Assembly (NCBI RefSeq): GCF_900169165.1
Contig: NZ_FXYY01000002.1
Coordinates: 186,001-250,000 of the forward strand
DNA: 64,000 nucleotides
Direction: 5' to 3'
Origin: Brevibacterium linens ATCC 9172
GTDB taxonomy: Bacteria > Actinomycetota > Actinomycetes > Actinomycetales > Brevibacteriaceae
Position numbers and translations under genes: made by a program
In this document: positions 35,476 through 44,343 of the stretch, in pieces
Layout: every line of letters starts with the position of its first letter
How positions within the stretch are numbered: position 1 is the stretch's first letter
The notes under the pieces: generated by a model
The model's input: only the letters and a program-made list of their open reading frames with translations
What the model was told of the DNA's origin: nothing
The model's database searches: none

Positions 35476-35537
35476 TTGCTACCTGACGGCGGCTCAGCAA
35501 CCTCGCGCGAGGTTGCTGAGCCGCCGTCACGTAGTAA
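35476..35537. repeat. near-perfect palindrome, copy B of the dispersed family; likely terminator of sodA
   Basis: The left arm reads TTGCTACCTGACGGCGGCTC (35476 onward) to the centre CTCGCGCGAG (35502–35511), and the right arm returns to GTAGTAA at 35537, with two mismatched pairs. It begins 9 bases after the sodA stop. Compared with copy A at 11268, G→C and C→T changes in the left arm are matched by C→G and G→A in the right arm. Confidence 0.9.
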
Positions 35538-35676
35538 CAAGAGTGTTCGGAGGGTCACTGGATGTGAAGAGAACTGCCGAGGGTCGCTAGACTGACTGGC
35601 GGAGATCGTTCCGGTCGTCTCGCCTCGTCCCGACCGGCGCTTCTCACAGGGATCGTCACACAAGGAGTCACAGCAT

Positions 35677-36423
35677 ATGAGCATTCGCGTAGCCGTCATC
35701 GGAGCCAAGGGTCGGATGGGATCCCACGCCGTCGATGCGATCAACGACGCCGAAGGACTCGAACTCGTCGCAGCCCTGGGCAGCAGCGATTCGCTGGAGA
35801 CCCTGATCGAGAAGAACATCGACGTCGCCGTCGAACTGACCGTGCCCAAATCCACCGAGGACAATGTCACCTTCCTCGTCGAGAACGGCATCGACACCGT
35901 CGTCGGTACCACCGGCTGGGATAACGACCGTCTGGCCCGCCTCGAAGCCACACTCAAGGACCACCCGAAGACCGCTGTGCTCATCGCCCCGAATTTCTCG
36001 ATCGGTGCCGTCCTGGCCATGCGCTTCGCCGAACTCGCGGCTCCCTACTTCGACTCGGCCGAAGTCGTCGAAATCCACCACACCCGCAAACTCGACGCCC
36101 CGTCGGGCACAGCGAACCACACGGCCCAGCGCATCGCCGCAGCCCGCAACGCCGCCGGACTGCCGGCCGTTCCCGACTCCACCGAATCCGATCCGCAGGG
36201 TGCACGCGGCGCCGTCATCGACGGAATCCACGTCCACGCCATCCGTCAGCAGGGCATGAACGCCCACGAAGAGATACTCTTCGGCTCCGACGGCGAAGCC
36301 CTGACCATCCGCACGGACTCACACTCCACCTCGGCGTTCATGCCCGGCATCGTCACCGCCGTGCGGTCCATCGCCGATTACACCGGGCTCATCCACGGCC
36401 TCGAGAACATGCTCGACCTCTGA
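35677..36423 (+). CDS. dapB: 4-hydroxy-tetrahydrodipicolinate reductase
   Basis: NAD(P)H-dependent step of the lysine/meso-diaminopimelate pathway, directly after DapA. The 248-residue protein has the dinucleotide-binding GAKGRMGSHAVDAI, TTGW, the substrate motif APNFSIGAVLAMRFAE, and the catalytic EIHHTRKLDAPSGTA. AAGGAG precedes the ATG. In many relatives dapB directly follows the M16 peptidase gene; here about 8 kb of accessory genes separate them. dapA lies 7 kb downstream. Confidence 0.96.
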   Translation: MSIRVAVIGAKGRMGSHAVDAINDAEGLELVAALGSSDSLETLIEKNIDVAVELTVPKSTEDNVTFLVENGIDTVVGTTGWDNDRLARLEATLKDHPKTAVLIAPNFSIGAVLAMRFAELAAPYFDSAEVVEIHHTRKLDAPSGTANHTAQRIAAARNAAGLPAVPDSTESDPQGARGAVIDGIHVHAIRQQGMNAHEEILFGSDGEALTIRTDSHSTSAFMPGIVTAVRSIADYTGLIHGLENMLDL

Positions 36424-36881
36424 TGTCGAAGGCCAAGATCGGGGCGATCATCGTCTCCGTCGTCCTCGTCTTCTACTTCGTCCTCATGGGACAGCGGGCG
36501 TTGATCCTCGTGCGCGAACCCGCGATGATCCCCACGATCATGGGCATCGCCCTGTTCGTTCTGCCCGTCATCGGCGCCTGGACGCTCATCGTCGAACTCG
36601 TCTTCGGTGCCCGTACGGAGAAGCTCGCGCGCATCCTCGGCGATGAAGGCGGACTGCCCGTCGACGACCTGCCCAGGACACCGGGCGGGAAGATCATCCG
36701 CGAGGCCGCCGACAAGGAATTCGTGAAGTACCAGGCCGAAGCCGAGGCCGCACCCGAGGACTGGCGGTCCTGGTTCCGGCTCTCGTGTGCCTACGATGCC
36801 AGCGGCGACCGCAAACGAGCGCGCGCCACGATGCGCAAATCGATCAGCCTTTTCCGGGACGGTCAGAAGCAGGGCGCTTAG
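36423..36881 (+). CDS. small membrane protein with C-terminal TPR-like helices
   Basis: A 152-residue protein with two N-terminal membrane helices (about 7–25 and 36–62) and a soluble C-terminal part containing WRSWFRLSCAYDASGDRKRARATMRKSI, which looks like a single tetratricopeptide-type helix pair. The start codon shares one base with the dapB stop, so they are cotranscribed. I recognise it only as an uncharacterised actinobacterial membrane protein. Its 3' end overlaps by 38 bases with the convergent acyltransferase-like gene. Confidence 0.75.
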   Translation: MSKAKIGAIIVSVVLVFYFVLMGQRALILVREPAMIPTIMGIALFVLPVIGAWTLIVELVFGARTEKLARILGDEGGLPVDDLPRTPGGKIIREAADKEFVKYQAEAEAAPEDWRSWFRLSCAYDASGDRKRARATMRKSISLFRDGQKQGA

Positions 36882-38124
36882 GTCCCGGCGACGCCACCCT
36901 GATGATGCCCGCGATTCCGCCTTCCAACGGGCCGCGGGCGCTGACAAATGCTTTCCACAGCAGAGGCAGCAGCACGAATGTGAGTGCGTGGATGACGAAC
37001 TCGAGAGTCTGCTCGTCCGTCGTTGCGGGCTCCTCCATCGGATTGCCGACGATCTGAGATCTCGTGATCTCCAACAGCACGACGTGCGCCGAATACACGC
37101 TCAACGGCATCGATCCCGGTGCCGACAGCGGTGCAAGCACCCACGAGCGGCGACCCAACAGCAGCGCCGCAGCCTGGCAGGCGGCGATCGTCATCACCGC
37201 GGTGCCGCCTGTGGAGAGCAGATCGAACGGCGTCCCCGAATGCGGTCCCGCGATCGCCAGCCACCACCACGACGTCGCCGGAGTGACCCCGTAGCTGCCG
37301 GTGAACAGGGCCGCCGTGAGATCCGTGCCCCACATCTGCGAAACCTCCACGAGCGCGGCATCACCGCCGTAGACATTGAGCAGAATCCACGAGGCACCGC
37401 GACCGGCGACGAAGAGTCCGAGTCCGGCCGTGAACAGCGCGCGCAGGTGCCGGCCGATGTCGAGCTTCGCCACGGCCATGCCGAGCAGAATGTATGACAG
37501 CCACTGCAGCACCGGGTAATAGCCGGTGAGGAACAGGTCGGTGAGCATCGTCCCCGGCGTTGCCAGGTCGAAGAAGCCCATCGGCAGGTAGCTCGGTTCG
37601 AGGAGGAATGTCGAACGCACCCACATCGACACGATCGGGGAGACGACCATCCAGACTCCGGCGATCGCGAACAGCGCACCGGCCCGCAGACGCAGGAAGA
37701 ACAGCGCAAGTGCGAACATGATCCCGTAGTTGACGAGGATGACCGCCAAGAGGCTCGAGATCGACCCGAGGCACAGCCCGATGAGGACGATGGCCGCCGC
37801 CCTGATGAGCACGCTCGGCGCCGCATCGCGCAAGCGGCCCGATTCCGCCATCCGTGACCGGGTCGAGAGCACCAGAGAGCAGCCGGCGAGGACGGCGAAC
37901 AGCGCCGAGGCGCGCCCGGCGAAGATCGCTGCCCAGGTCGGCATCCCCGTCTCGTCGCCGAGCGCGAAGATGTGCGTGACCATCATCGCCAAGAGAGCGA
38001 TCCCGCGGGCGACATCGAGTCCGATGAGGCGACCGTCGGGGCTGAGCCGCCGGGCAACCCTCGCCGAGGTGGCCGTGGAGTCTGCGTCGTGCGCTCGGTG
38101 AGGTTCCGCCGGGTGAGAGCTCAT
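36844..38124 (-). CDS. multi-spanning membrane protein with HGSNAT-like (DUF1624) N-terminal motif
   Basis: About 426 residues with roughly ten membrane helices. The N-terminal RLIGLDVARGIALLAMMVTHI is the signature shared by heparan-alpha-glucosaminide N-acetyltransferase-like and DUF418-type proteins, where the Asp/His-containing first helix is functional. The later PLSVYSAHVVLLEI is also typical. Such proteins are thought to acetylate extracellular or cell-wall substrates; no substrate can be named here. I chose the ATG at 38124; a GTG at 38148 is in frame. It is divergent from the metallopeptidase gene. Confidence 0.75.
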   Translation of the reverse strand: MSSHPAEPHRAHDADSTATSARVARRLSPDGRLIGLDVARGIALLAMMVTHIFALGDETGMPTWAAIFAGRASALFAVLAGCSLVLSTRSRMAESGRLRDAAPSVLIRAAAIVLIGLCLGSISSLLAVILVNYGIMFALALFFLRLRAGALFAIAGVWMVVSPIVSMWVRSTFLLEPSYLPMGFFDLATPGTMLTDLFLTGYYPVLQWLSYILLGMAVAKLDIGRHLRALFTAGLGLFVAGRGASWILLNVYGGDAALVEVSQMWGTDLTAALFTGSYGVTPATSWWWLAIAGPHSGTPFDLLSTGGTAVMTIAACQAAALLLGRRSWVLAPLSAPGSMPLSVYSAHVVLLEITRSQIVGNPMEEPATTDEQTLEFVIHALTFVLLPLLWKAFVSARGPLEGGIAGIIRVASPGPKRPASDRPGKG

Positions 38125-38192
38125 GGAACGATTCTCACACGACTTCACATCTGCTCGCCTGCCCTTGTCCGCTCCCGGGGTATCTTTATGCC

Positions 38193-39074
38193 ATGACCTT
38201 CAACCCGAACGCCGATATCAGCGGCAACAGGACGAGCAGACGCGGTCGCAGCACCGCGATCGTCGGGGGTGGCGGCGTGGGCATCGTCGGCTTGCTCGTC
38301 TTCCTCATCGGACCGCTGCTCGGCGTTGATGTCACCGGGCTGATGGGCGGAATCACCCCGGAAGGCGGTGGCAACCAGAACCAGTCGAGCGGGGCCAGCA
38401 TGTCCCAGTGCGATACGGGCGAGGACGCGAATACGAACATCGACTGCCGCATGGCCGGAGCACAGGTCGTCCTCGATGACTACTGGGCCCAGCAAGTGGA
38501 CGGCTACGAACCGCCGGCGATGACACTGGTCGACGGTCAGACCTCGACGGCCTGCGGAACCGCTTCGAACCAGGTCGGGCCGTTCTACTGTCCGGCCGAT
38601 CAGGGCGTCTACATCGATCCGAGCTTCTTCGACATTCTGCGCCAGCAGTTCGGTGCCTCGGCCGATGAGCTCGCCCAGCTCTATATCGTCGGGCACGAAT
38701 GGGGTCACCACATCCAGAACATCACCGGCGTGATGAGCGAGCACCCGAACAACGGCACCGGACCTGAGAGCAACGGCGTGCGCACCGAACTCCAAGCCGA
38801 CTGCTACGCCGGTGCCTGGCTCGGCAAGATCACCACACTCACCGACGACAACGGCACTGCGTACCTCGAAGAGCCCACGAAGGAACAGCTCGACGATGCC
38901 CTCAATGCGGCCTTCGTCGTCGGCGACGATCACATCCAAGAGCAGTCCGGATTCGTCAACCCGGAATCCTTCACCCACGGGTCGAGCGAACAGCGCCAGA
39001 AATGGTTCACCACCGGATACAACGAGGGGCTGAACAGCTGCGACACCTTCGCGGTGTCGGGCAGCGAGCTCTGA
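38193..39074 (+). CDS. neutral zinc metallopeptidase (YpfJ family)
   Basis: A 293-residue protein with one N-terminal membrane anchor (about 25–45, after a basic SRRGRS segment) and an extracytoplasmic domain. The zinc motif GHEWGHHIQNITG (His168, Glu169, His172) and the downstream ELQADCYAGAWLG, which supplies the third ligand region, define the YpfJ/neutral zinc metallopeptidase family. Paired cysteines suggest an oxidising compartment. Substrate unknown. The start is 69 bases from the divergent acyltransferase-like gene. Confidence 0.88.
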   Translation: MTFNPNADISGNRTSRRGRSTAIVGGGGVGIVGLLVFLIGPLLGVDVTGLMGGITPEGGGNQNQSSGASMSQCDTGEDANTNIDCRMAGAQVVLDDYWAQQVDGYEPPAMTLVDGQTSTACGTASNQVGPFYCPADQGVYIDPSFFDILRQQFGASADELAQLYIVGHEWGHHIQNITGVMSEHPNNGTGPESNGVRTELQADCYAGAWLGKITTLTDDNGTAYLEEPTKEQLDDALNAAFVVGDDHIQEQSGFVNPESFTHGSSEQRQKWFTTGYNEGLNSCDTFAVSGSEL

Positions 39075-39146
39075 CAGACCGATTCGTTCGGCGGCAGGGG
39101 CGCCGCCCTTTCGGCGATGGGCAGCAGGGGGCCAACCCTTGCCGCC

Positions 39147-39172
39147 GTTAGTCATACGGTGATATGAATAAC
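39147..39172. promoter_or_regulatory. 26-bp inverted repeat, putative operator of the flavoprotein–TetR unit
   Basis: GTTAGTCATA (39147–39156), CGGTGA, TATGAATAAC (39163–39172): nine of ten positions in each arm are complementary. It lies 63 bases before the flavoprotein start in a locally AT-rich stretch. The TetR gene cotranscribed downstream (41271) is the likely binder, giving autoregulation (inference). Confidence 0.65.
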
Positions 39173-39234
39173 TGAGGCAGCCCCAACGAGGGGCAGCCAC
39201 CCAGCACCTCACGACGAACTGATCAAGGATGATC

Positions 39235-41274
39235 ATGTCTCAGCTGTTCCCCCACCTCTTCGAACCCATCACGATCGGCTCGACGACGATCCGCAACCGC
39301 ATCGTCTCCTCCGGCCATGACACCGTCCTCGACGATCACGGCCACATCGGCGACGACCTCGTCGCCTACCATGAGGCCCGTGCGCAGGGCGGAGCCGGAC
39401 TCATCGTGCTCCAGGTCTCCGGCGTCCACGAAACCGCCCGATACACCAGCCACGTGCTCATGGCCACCGACGAATCCTCCGTCCCCGGATACCGGGCCGT
39501 CGCCGAGGCGGTCCACCGCCACGGAGCCACGATCGTCGCCCAGCTCTTCCACCCCGGCCGCGAAGTCATGGACGGCGAGCGCGGAATGGCACCCCGGGCC
39601 AAGGCCCCGAGCGATGAACCGCAGGAACGCTTCAAAGTCGTCCCCGAAGCGCTGACCACCGCTGAGGTCAGAGACATCATCGCCGGCTACGGGCATGCAG
39701 CGAAGCGCATCGTCGAATCCGGAATCGACGGCGTCGAGATCGTCGCCAGCCACGGCTACCTGCCCATCCAGTTCTTCAACCCCGCCGTCAACACCCGCAC
39801 CGACGAGTACGGCGGCTGCCCGGAGAATCGTCGCCGGTTCCTCGCCGAGGTGGCCCAGACCGTCCGCGCCGCCGTCGGACCCGATGTCGTCGTCGGCGTG
39901 CGGGTCTCCGGTGAGGAGAAGACCGAGGACGGGCTCGTCGCCGCTGAGATCCTCGACCTCATCGACCACCTCGACTCCCTGACCGCCGACGACACCGACG
40001 GCGTCGCCGACGTGGCCGACGCCGCCAACGGCGTCGACTGCCTCGACTACTTCTCCATCACGGCTGGCGATTCCTCCACCCTGCAGGGTGCCGTCCACAT
40101 CGTTCCCTCGATGCAGATCGACCCCGGATACGCGACGAACCTGTCCGAGCAGGTCAAGAAGATCACCGACAAGACCGTCATGGTCGCCGGCCGCATCAAC
40201 CAACCCCACGAAGCCGAAACCGCGATCGCCGAAGGCCGCACCGACATGGCGATCATGACCCGCGCGATGATCTGCGACCCGGAGATCGCGAACAAATCTG
40301 CAGCCGATAACGTCGACGAGATCCGCGCCTGCATCGGCTGCAACCAAGCCTGCATCGGCCACTTCCAACAGGGTGTGCCGATCTCGTGCATCCAATACCC
40401 CGAATCCGGTCGGGAACTGACCTTCCTGCCCCGACCGACGGTGCGCACCAGACGCAAGGTCCTCGTCATCGGCGGGGGACCGGCCGGACTCAAGGCCGCA
40501 GCGGTCGCCGCCGAACAGGGCGACGACGTCGTTCTGTGCGAGAAGGAGCCCCACCTCGGCGGGGCGGTTCAATTGGCGCAGGAACTGCCGTACCGGTCCG
40601 AGTTCGGGGGAGCGGCGACGAACCTGACCGCCGAGGCGGCCCGCGCCGGCGTTGACATCCGCACCTCCGCACCGGCCACCCAGAACCTCATCACCGAGGT
40701 GGCCCCCGACCATGTCATCATCGCCACCGGTGCCGAACAGCGCATGCCCGCCCTCGAGATCGCCGACGACGCGTTCGTCATCGGCGCCCGCGACTATCTG
40801 CGGGAGTCCCCGGACCTGCCGGTCGGGCGCGTGCTCGTCACAGACTGGAAGGGCGACTGGATCGGACTCGGCATCGCCCTGCGCCTGGCCGAAGCCGGAC
40901 GCCAGGTGACTCTGGCGACCGCGGCGAACTTCGCCGGTGCCGCGATCCAGCAGTACACCCGCACCCTGCTCGTGTCCCAAGCACTGCGGACCGGCCGGGT
41001 GCAATTCGTCAACGACGCCCGCCTCGTCGGCGTCGATACCGACACCGGGTACCTGCAATCCACACTCTGCGAGGTCGTCCACGAGGTCGACGGCGTCGCC
41101 GCGACGATCGTGTCGGCGGCACCGCGATCGGTGCCGGTCGACCTCGACGTCGGGGCCGCCTCGGTGACGGTGATCGGCGACGCCCTGGCCCCGCGCACGG
41201 TCGAGGAGGCCGTGTACGAAGGTCTGACCGCGGCGACCGATCTGGCCGAACGACGAGAATCGGTCAGGGCATGA
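39235..41274 (+). CDS. old-yellow-enzyme-type FMN/FAD/4Fe-4S oxidoreductase (2,4-dienoyl-CoA reductase/TMADH family)
   Basis: A 679-residue multidomain flavoenzyme. Residues 1–350 are an FMN-binding TIM barrel (GSTTIRNRIVSSGHD, GVEIVASHGYL, NTRTDEYGG). A cysteine cluster CIGCNQAC…C (Cys366, 369, 373, 385) binds [4Fe-4S]. The C-terminal part has an FAD/NAD(P) fold (VIGGGPAGLKAAAVAAEQG). Family members reduce dienoyl-CoAs or enoates or demethylate amines; the substrate here is open. The ATG at 39235 is preferred over 39229 because of the spacing from AAGGA. The stop overlaps the TetR start (ATGA). Confidence 0.88.
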   Translation: MSQLFPHLFEPITIGSTTIRNRIVSSGHDTVLDDHGHIGDDLVAYHEARAQGGAGLIVLQVSGVHETARYTSHVLMATDESSVPGYRAVAEAVHRHGATIVAQLFHPGREVMDGERGMAPRAKAPSDEPQERFKVVPEALTTAEVRDIIAGYGHAAKRIVESGIDGVEIVASHGYLPIQFFNPAVNTRTDEYGGCPENRRRFLAEVAQTVRAAVGPDVVVGVRVSGEEKTEDGLVAAEILDLIDHLDSLTADDTDGVADVADAANGVDCLDYFSITAGDSSTLQGAVHIVPSMQIDPGYATNLSEQVKKITDKTVMVAGRINQPHEAETAIAEGRTDMAIMTRAMICDPEIANKSAADNVDEIRACIGCNQACIGHFQQGVPISCIQYPESGRELTFLPRPTVRTRRKVLVIGGGPAGLKAAAVAAEQGDDVVLCEKEPHLGGAVQLAQELPYRSEFGGAATNLTAEAARAGVDIRTSAPATQNLITEVAPDHVIIATGAEQRMPALEIADDAFVIGARDYLRESPDLPVGRVLVTDWKGDWIGLGIALRLAEAGRQVTLATAANFAGAAIQQYTRTLLVSQALRTGRVQFVNDARLVGVDTDTGYLQSTLCEVVHEVDGVAATIVSAAPRSVPVDLDVGAASVTVIGDALAPRTVEEAVYEGLTAATDLAERRESVRA

Positions 41275-41894
41275 GCCCGCGCCCGGCTCAGCCGCCCGAG
41301 CAGGCCGAGGCGAAGAAGTTCGCGATCATCCAGGCGACCCTCGACGCCATCGTCGCCAAAGGTCCCGCCGCGGTCCGACTCGGGGACGTGGCGAAAGCAG
41401 TCGGCATGTCCATCGGCACCGTGCAGTACTACTTCGAGTCCCGGGACGACCTGCTCGCCCAGGCGTTCTCCTTCCATACCGCGACGGTGCTGCTGCACCT
41501 CGAAGAGATGGCGAAGCCGGGCGATGACCCGCGCGGTCGGATGGCTCGCTATCGCCTGCACGATGCGTTCGCTGCCGTCCATGGGGTGGGCATGCACGAG
41601 CAGCGGTCGCGGATCTGGCTCGAACTCGTCACCGCCGCGCGCACGGACGAAGGCCTGCAGAACTGTGTCGATGCCGTGTTCGCCGGATGGCGGAGACTGT
41701 TCCGGACGATCGTCGACGAAGGGCTGAAGAGGCACGAATTCGAGCTCTTCCAGCTCTCCGCCGCCGAGGTGGTCGACACGTTCGTCGCCATCATCGACGG
41801 TTTCGACCTGGCCACCGTCGCCGGTCACGGTCCCGATCCGTCCACGATGACGCGGATCCTCATCGAGACCGCGGACCGCCTGCTCGAAGGGTAG
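41271..41894 (+). CDS. TetR family transcriptional regulator
   Basis: A 207-residue regulator. The helix-turn-helix is at about residues 15–65 (FAIIQATLDAIVAKG, VRLGDVAKAVGMSIGTVQYYFESRDDLL). The C-terminal domain is of the common TetR ligand-binding type. Its ATG overlaps the flavoprotein stop in ATGA, so it is translated from the same mRNA, and it probably controls the unit through the inverted repeat at 39147. Confidence 0.9.
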   Translation: MSPRPAQPPEQAEAKKFAIIQATLDAIVAKGPAAVRLGDVAKAVGMSIGTVQYYFESRDDLLAQAFSFHTATVLLHLEEMAKPGDDPRGRMARYRLHDAFAAVHGVGMHEQRSRIWLELVTAARTDEGLQNCVDAVFAGWRRLFRTIVDEGLKRHEFELFQLSAAEVVDTFVAIIDGFDLATVAGHGPDPSTMTRILIETADRLLEG

Positions 41895-41930
41895 GGGCAC
41901 CGTACCCGAGCGACGGATACTGCGACCGGC

Positions 41931-43244
41931 TCACAGCCTGGCGATCGTCTCCACGTCTTCGCCGAACTCCCGGGCTGTCTCCTCGGACACCGTCGCTCGC
42001 GTCGCCCGCAGAGCCTCGAGGTAGTCATCGGTGGAGAGCACATCCGACCGAGAGGAGATATCGACGTGCTGCTGTCGCAGCGACGACGCCAGAGCTTCCT
42101 GCGAAGCACGCCGGGCCGCATACTCGATATCGGCCGGGGTCAGACCGTCACTGGCATTGACGAGCACCTCGAGATCGACACCGGCGATCGTGTGCTCGGG
42201 AATGTAGCGCGACCAGATCGCCTCCCTGGCGGTGGCATCCGGCAAACCGATGGGGATGACGTAGTCGAAGCGCCCGTGCCGCAGGAACGCCGCATCGAGG
42301 GCGCGGACGAAGTTCGTCGCACAGATGAGCAGCCGGCCCTCCCGATCTCGAAACTGACCGACCTGCTTGAGCAGCTCATTCGTCACACCCTGCGTCGGCG
42401 ACGGCGGCTCACCCCCGCGCTTCGACGCGATCTCCTCGACCTCATCGATGAACACGACAGCATGCTCGAGCTCGTTGATCTGCTCGAACGTCGTGCGCAG
42501 ACCCGCCGCCACACCACCGGGCTCGCCGGACAGACGCGACGGAAACACCTCGACGAACGGCCAATCCAACCGCGACGCCACGGCCTTCGCAAACGTCGTC
42601 TTCCCCGTCCCCGGCGGACCGAAGAGCATCACCGCACGAGGCGGCACCACCCCGAAATGATCGGCGAGATCCGGTTCGGCCAAGGGCACGACGAGGCGGT
42701 CCTCGAGCGTGTCCTTCTCCTCCTGCATCCCGCTCACCCCATCCCAGAGGTGACGCGGCAGGATCCGTCCGCCCACCGTTTTGAGCCGGTCGAGTTCACG
42801 ACGTTGGACGGGCAGGTGCCGTTCGACGTACTTCAGCCCGGACCGGGTCTCGAACCCGTTGGCCACCAGACCATCGCAGGCCGACGTCCCTGCGGGAATG
42901 AGCATCGACAGCTTTCCCAAGCCCAGCGGCATGAGACGGCGTTCGAGCGCATCGAGCAGCCCCGCCTCGGCGCGGGTGCCCTGCTCCGGATCGGCACGCA
43001 CCGCCTCGAGGACATGGAAGAACACGAGCACCCCCTGACCGTGGGCGGCGCGGCCGACGGCGGCACCGACGATCTCCTCATCGCGGACGGCCACGACGGC
43101 CTGATTGCGCTGGCAGGCGGCCAGCACCTCGGAGAGCGGATAGAGCGGGGGAGCGGTTGCAGATTCCGGGACGGCGGCTTCGAAGAGACGGATGATTCCG
43201 TCGAGGTCATCATCATGGAAATCGCGGATGCGGGTGCGGGTCAT
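41931..43244 (-). CDS. GNAT-like domain fused to an AAA+ ATPase
   Basis: A 437-residue protein with an unusual architecture. Residues 1–145 resemble a GNAT acetyltransferase (TRIRDFHDDDLDGIIRLFEA, GLGKLSMLIPAG, CDGLVANGFETRSGLKYVERHL), but the usual Q/RxxGxG/A acetyl-CoA loop is not clear. Residues 165–400 are an AAA+ module of the Cdc48/FtsH type: Walker A GPPGTGKT (209–216), Walker B VVFIDEVEE (263–271), sensor-1 ATN (309–311) and the arginine finger in LRHGRFD. No membrane helix and no protease domain is present. Known AAA biology suggests protein remodelling; the GNAT-like part may sense a ligand or target proteins (inference). Confidence 0.8.
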   Translation of the reverse strand: MTRTRIRDFHDDDLDGIIRLFEAAVPESATAPPLYPLSEVLAACQRNQAVVAVRDEEIVGAAVGRAAHGQGVLVFFHVLEAVRADPEQGTRAEAGLLDALERRLMPLGLGKLSMLIPAGTSACDGLVANGFETRSGLKYVERHLPVQRRELDRLKTVGGRILPRHLWDGVSGMQEEKDTLEDRLVVPLAEPDLADHFGVVPPRAVMLFGPPGTGKTTFAKAVASRLDWPFVEVFPSRLSGEPGGVAAGLRTTFEQINELEHAVVFIDEVEEIASKRGGEPPSPTQGVTNELLKQVGQFRDREGRLLICATNFVRALDAAFLRHGRFDYVIPIGLPDATAREAIWSRYIPEHTIAGVDLEVLVNASDGLTPADIEYAARRASQEALASSLRQQHVDISSRSDVLSTDDYLEALRATRATVSEETAREFGEDVETIARL

Positions 43245-43419
43245 CGAAAACTCCTGAGTTTCGGTGGCAGGCAGGGCACAAGCGTAGACGATCGGACGGA
43301 CACGAGTGTGATCCGTCTCTCACTGTGACCGCATGAGCGCCGCATCCGAGGCGAACGACACCCGCAACGCGGGTGAACCACTGCACTGATGAGACGACGT
43401 GGGCGGTATCCTTGGGTCT

Positions 43420-44343
43420 ATGGCGATTCTCGGTGATCAGGCAGCAGCGACTGCCATTGACGCGTTCGGTTCCGTCGGCACTGCAATGGTGACTCCATTC
43501 AAGCGCGACGGCAGCATCGACTATGCGTCCGTGGAGAAGGTGGCGAACCACCTCGTCGAGCTCGGCAACGACATGCTCGTCGTCTCCGGCACCACCGGCG
43601 AATCACCGACGACGACCGACGATGAGAAGGTCGAACTCATCCGCGTCGTCCGCGGAGTCATCGGCAAGCGGGCGAAGATCGTCGCCGGCACCGGCAACAA
43701 CGTCACCGCACACACCATCGACCTCTCCCGCCGCTCGGCCGATGCCGGAGCCGACGGGATCCTGCTCGTCACCCCGTACTACTCGAAGCCGACCCAGCCG
43801 GCGATCGAAGCCCATATGCGCGCGGCCGCCGACTCCACCGACCTGCCGGTCATGCTCTACGACATCCCCGGCCGCGCCGGTGCCCCGATCATCACGGACA
43901 CCCTGCTGCGACTCTCGGACCACCCGAACATCCTCGCGGTCAAGGACGCCAAGGGCGACCTCTTCGCCTCCTCGTTCGTCATGAACAACTCCTCGCTCGT
44001 GTACTACTCCGGCGAGGACGCGCTCAACCTGCCGCTGCTGTCCCTGGGCGCACTCGGACTCGTGTCCGTGGCCGGGCACGTCTGCTCGGACCGGTTCGCC
44101 GCGATGGTCTCCGCAGTGGCGAACAACGACCTGGACACCGCACGCACCCTCTCCCGCGACACCGCGGACGTGGTGGATGCGCTCATGAACCACATGCCGG
44201 GAGTGATCTCGGCGAAGGCCGCTCTGCAGGCCCAAGGAATACTCGACAACCGCGACGTGCGTATGCCGCTGCTCCCAGCTGATGAGGATCAGATGGCGTT
44301 CGTCGCCGCCCAATTGACCAGGAGTGGTTACCTCAGTGAATAA
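43420..44343 (+). CDS. dapA: 4-hydroxy-tetrahydrodipicolinate synthase
   Basis: Condenses pyruvate with aspartate semialdehyde in the lysine/diaminopimelate pathway. The 307-residue TIM-barrel protein shows GTAMVTPF, the VSGTTGESPT motif, the catalytic Tyr147 in LYDIPGR and the Schiff-base Lys175 in LAVKDAKGD. The start is the ATG at 43420; a GTG at 43399 is in frame but lacks family similarity. Its TAA overlaps the rnj start. The dapA–rnj pair is conserved in Actinobacteria. Confidence 0.96.
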   Translation: MAILGDQAAATAIDAFGSVGTAMVTPFKRDGSIDYASVEKVANHLVELGNDMLVVSGTTGESPTTTDDEKVELIRVVRGVIGKRAKIVAGTGNNVTAHTIDLSRRSADAGADGILLVTPYYSKPTQPAIEAHMRAAADSTDLPVMLYDIPGRAGAPIITDTLLRLSDHPNILAVKDAKGDLFASSFVMNNSSLVYYSGEDALNLPLLSLGALGLVSVAGHVCSDRFAAMVSAVANNDLDTARTLSRDTADVVDALMNHMPGVISAKAALQAQGILDNRDVRMPLLPADEDQMAFVAAQLTRSGYLSE

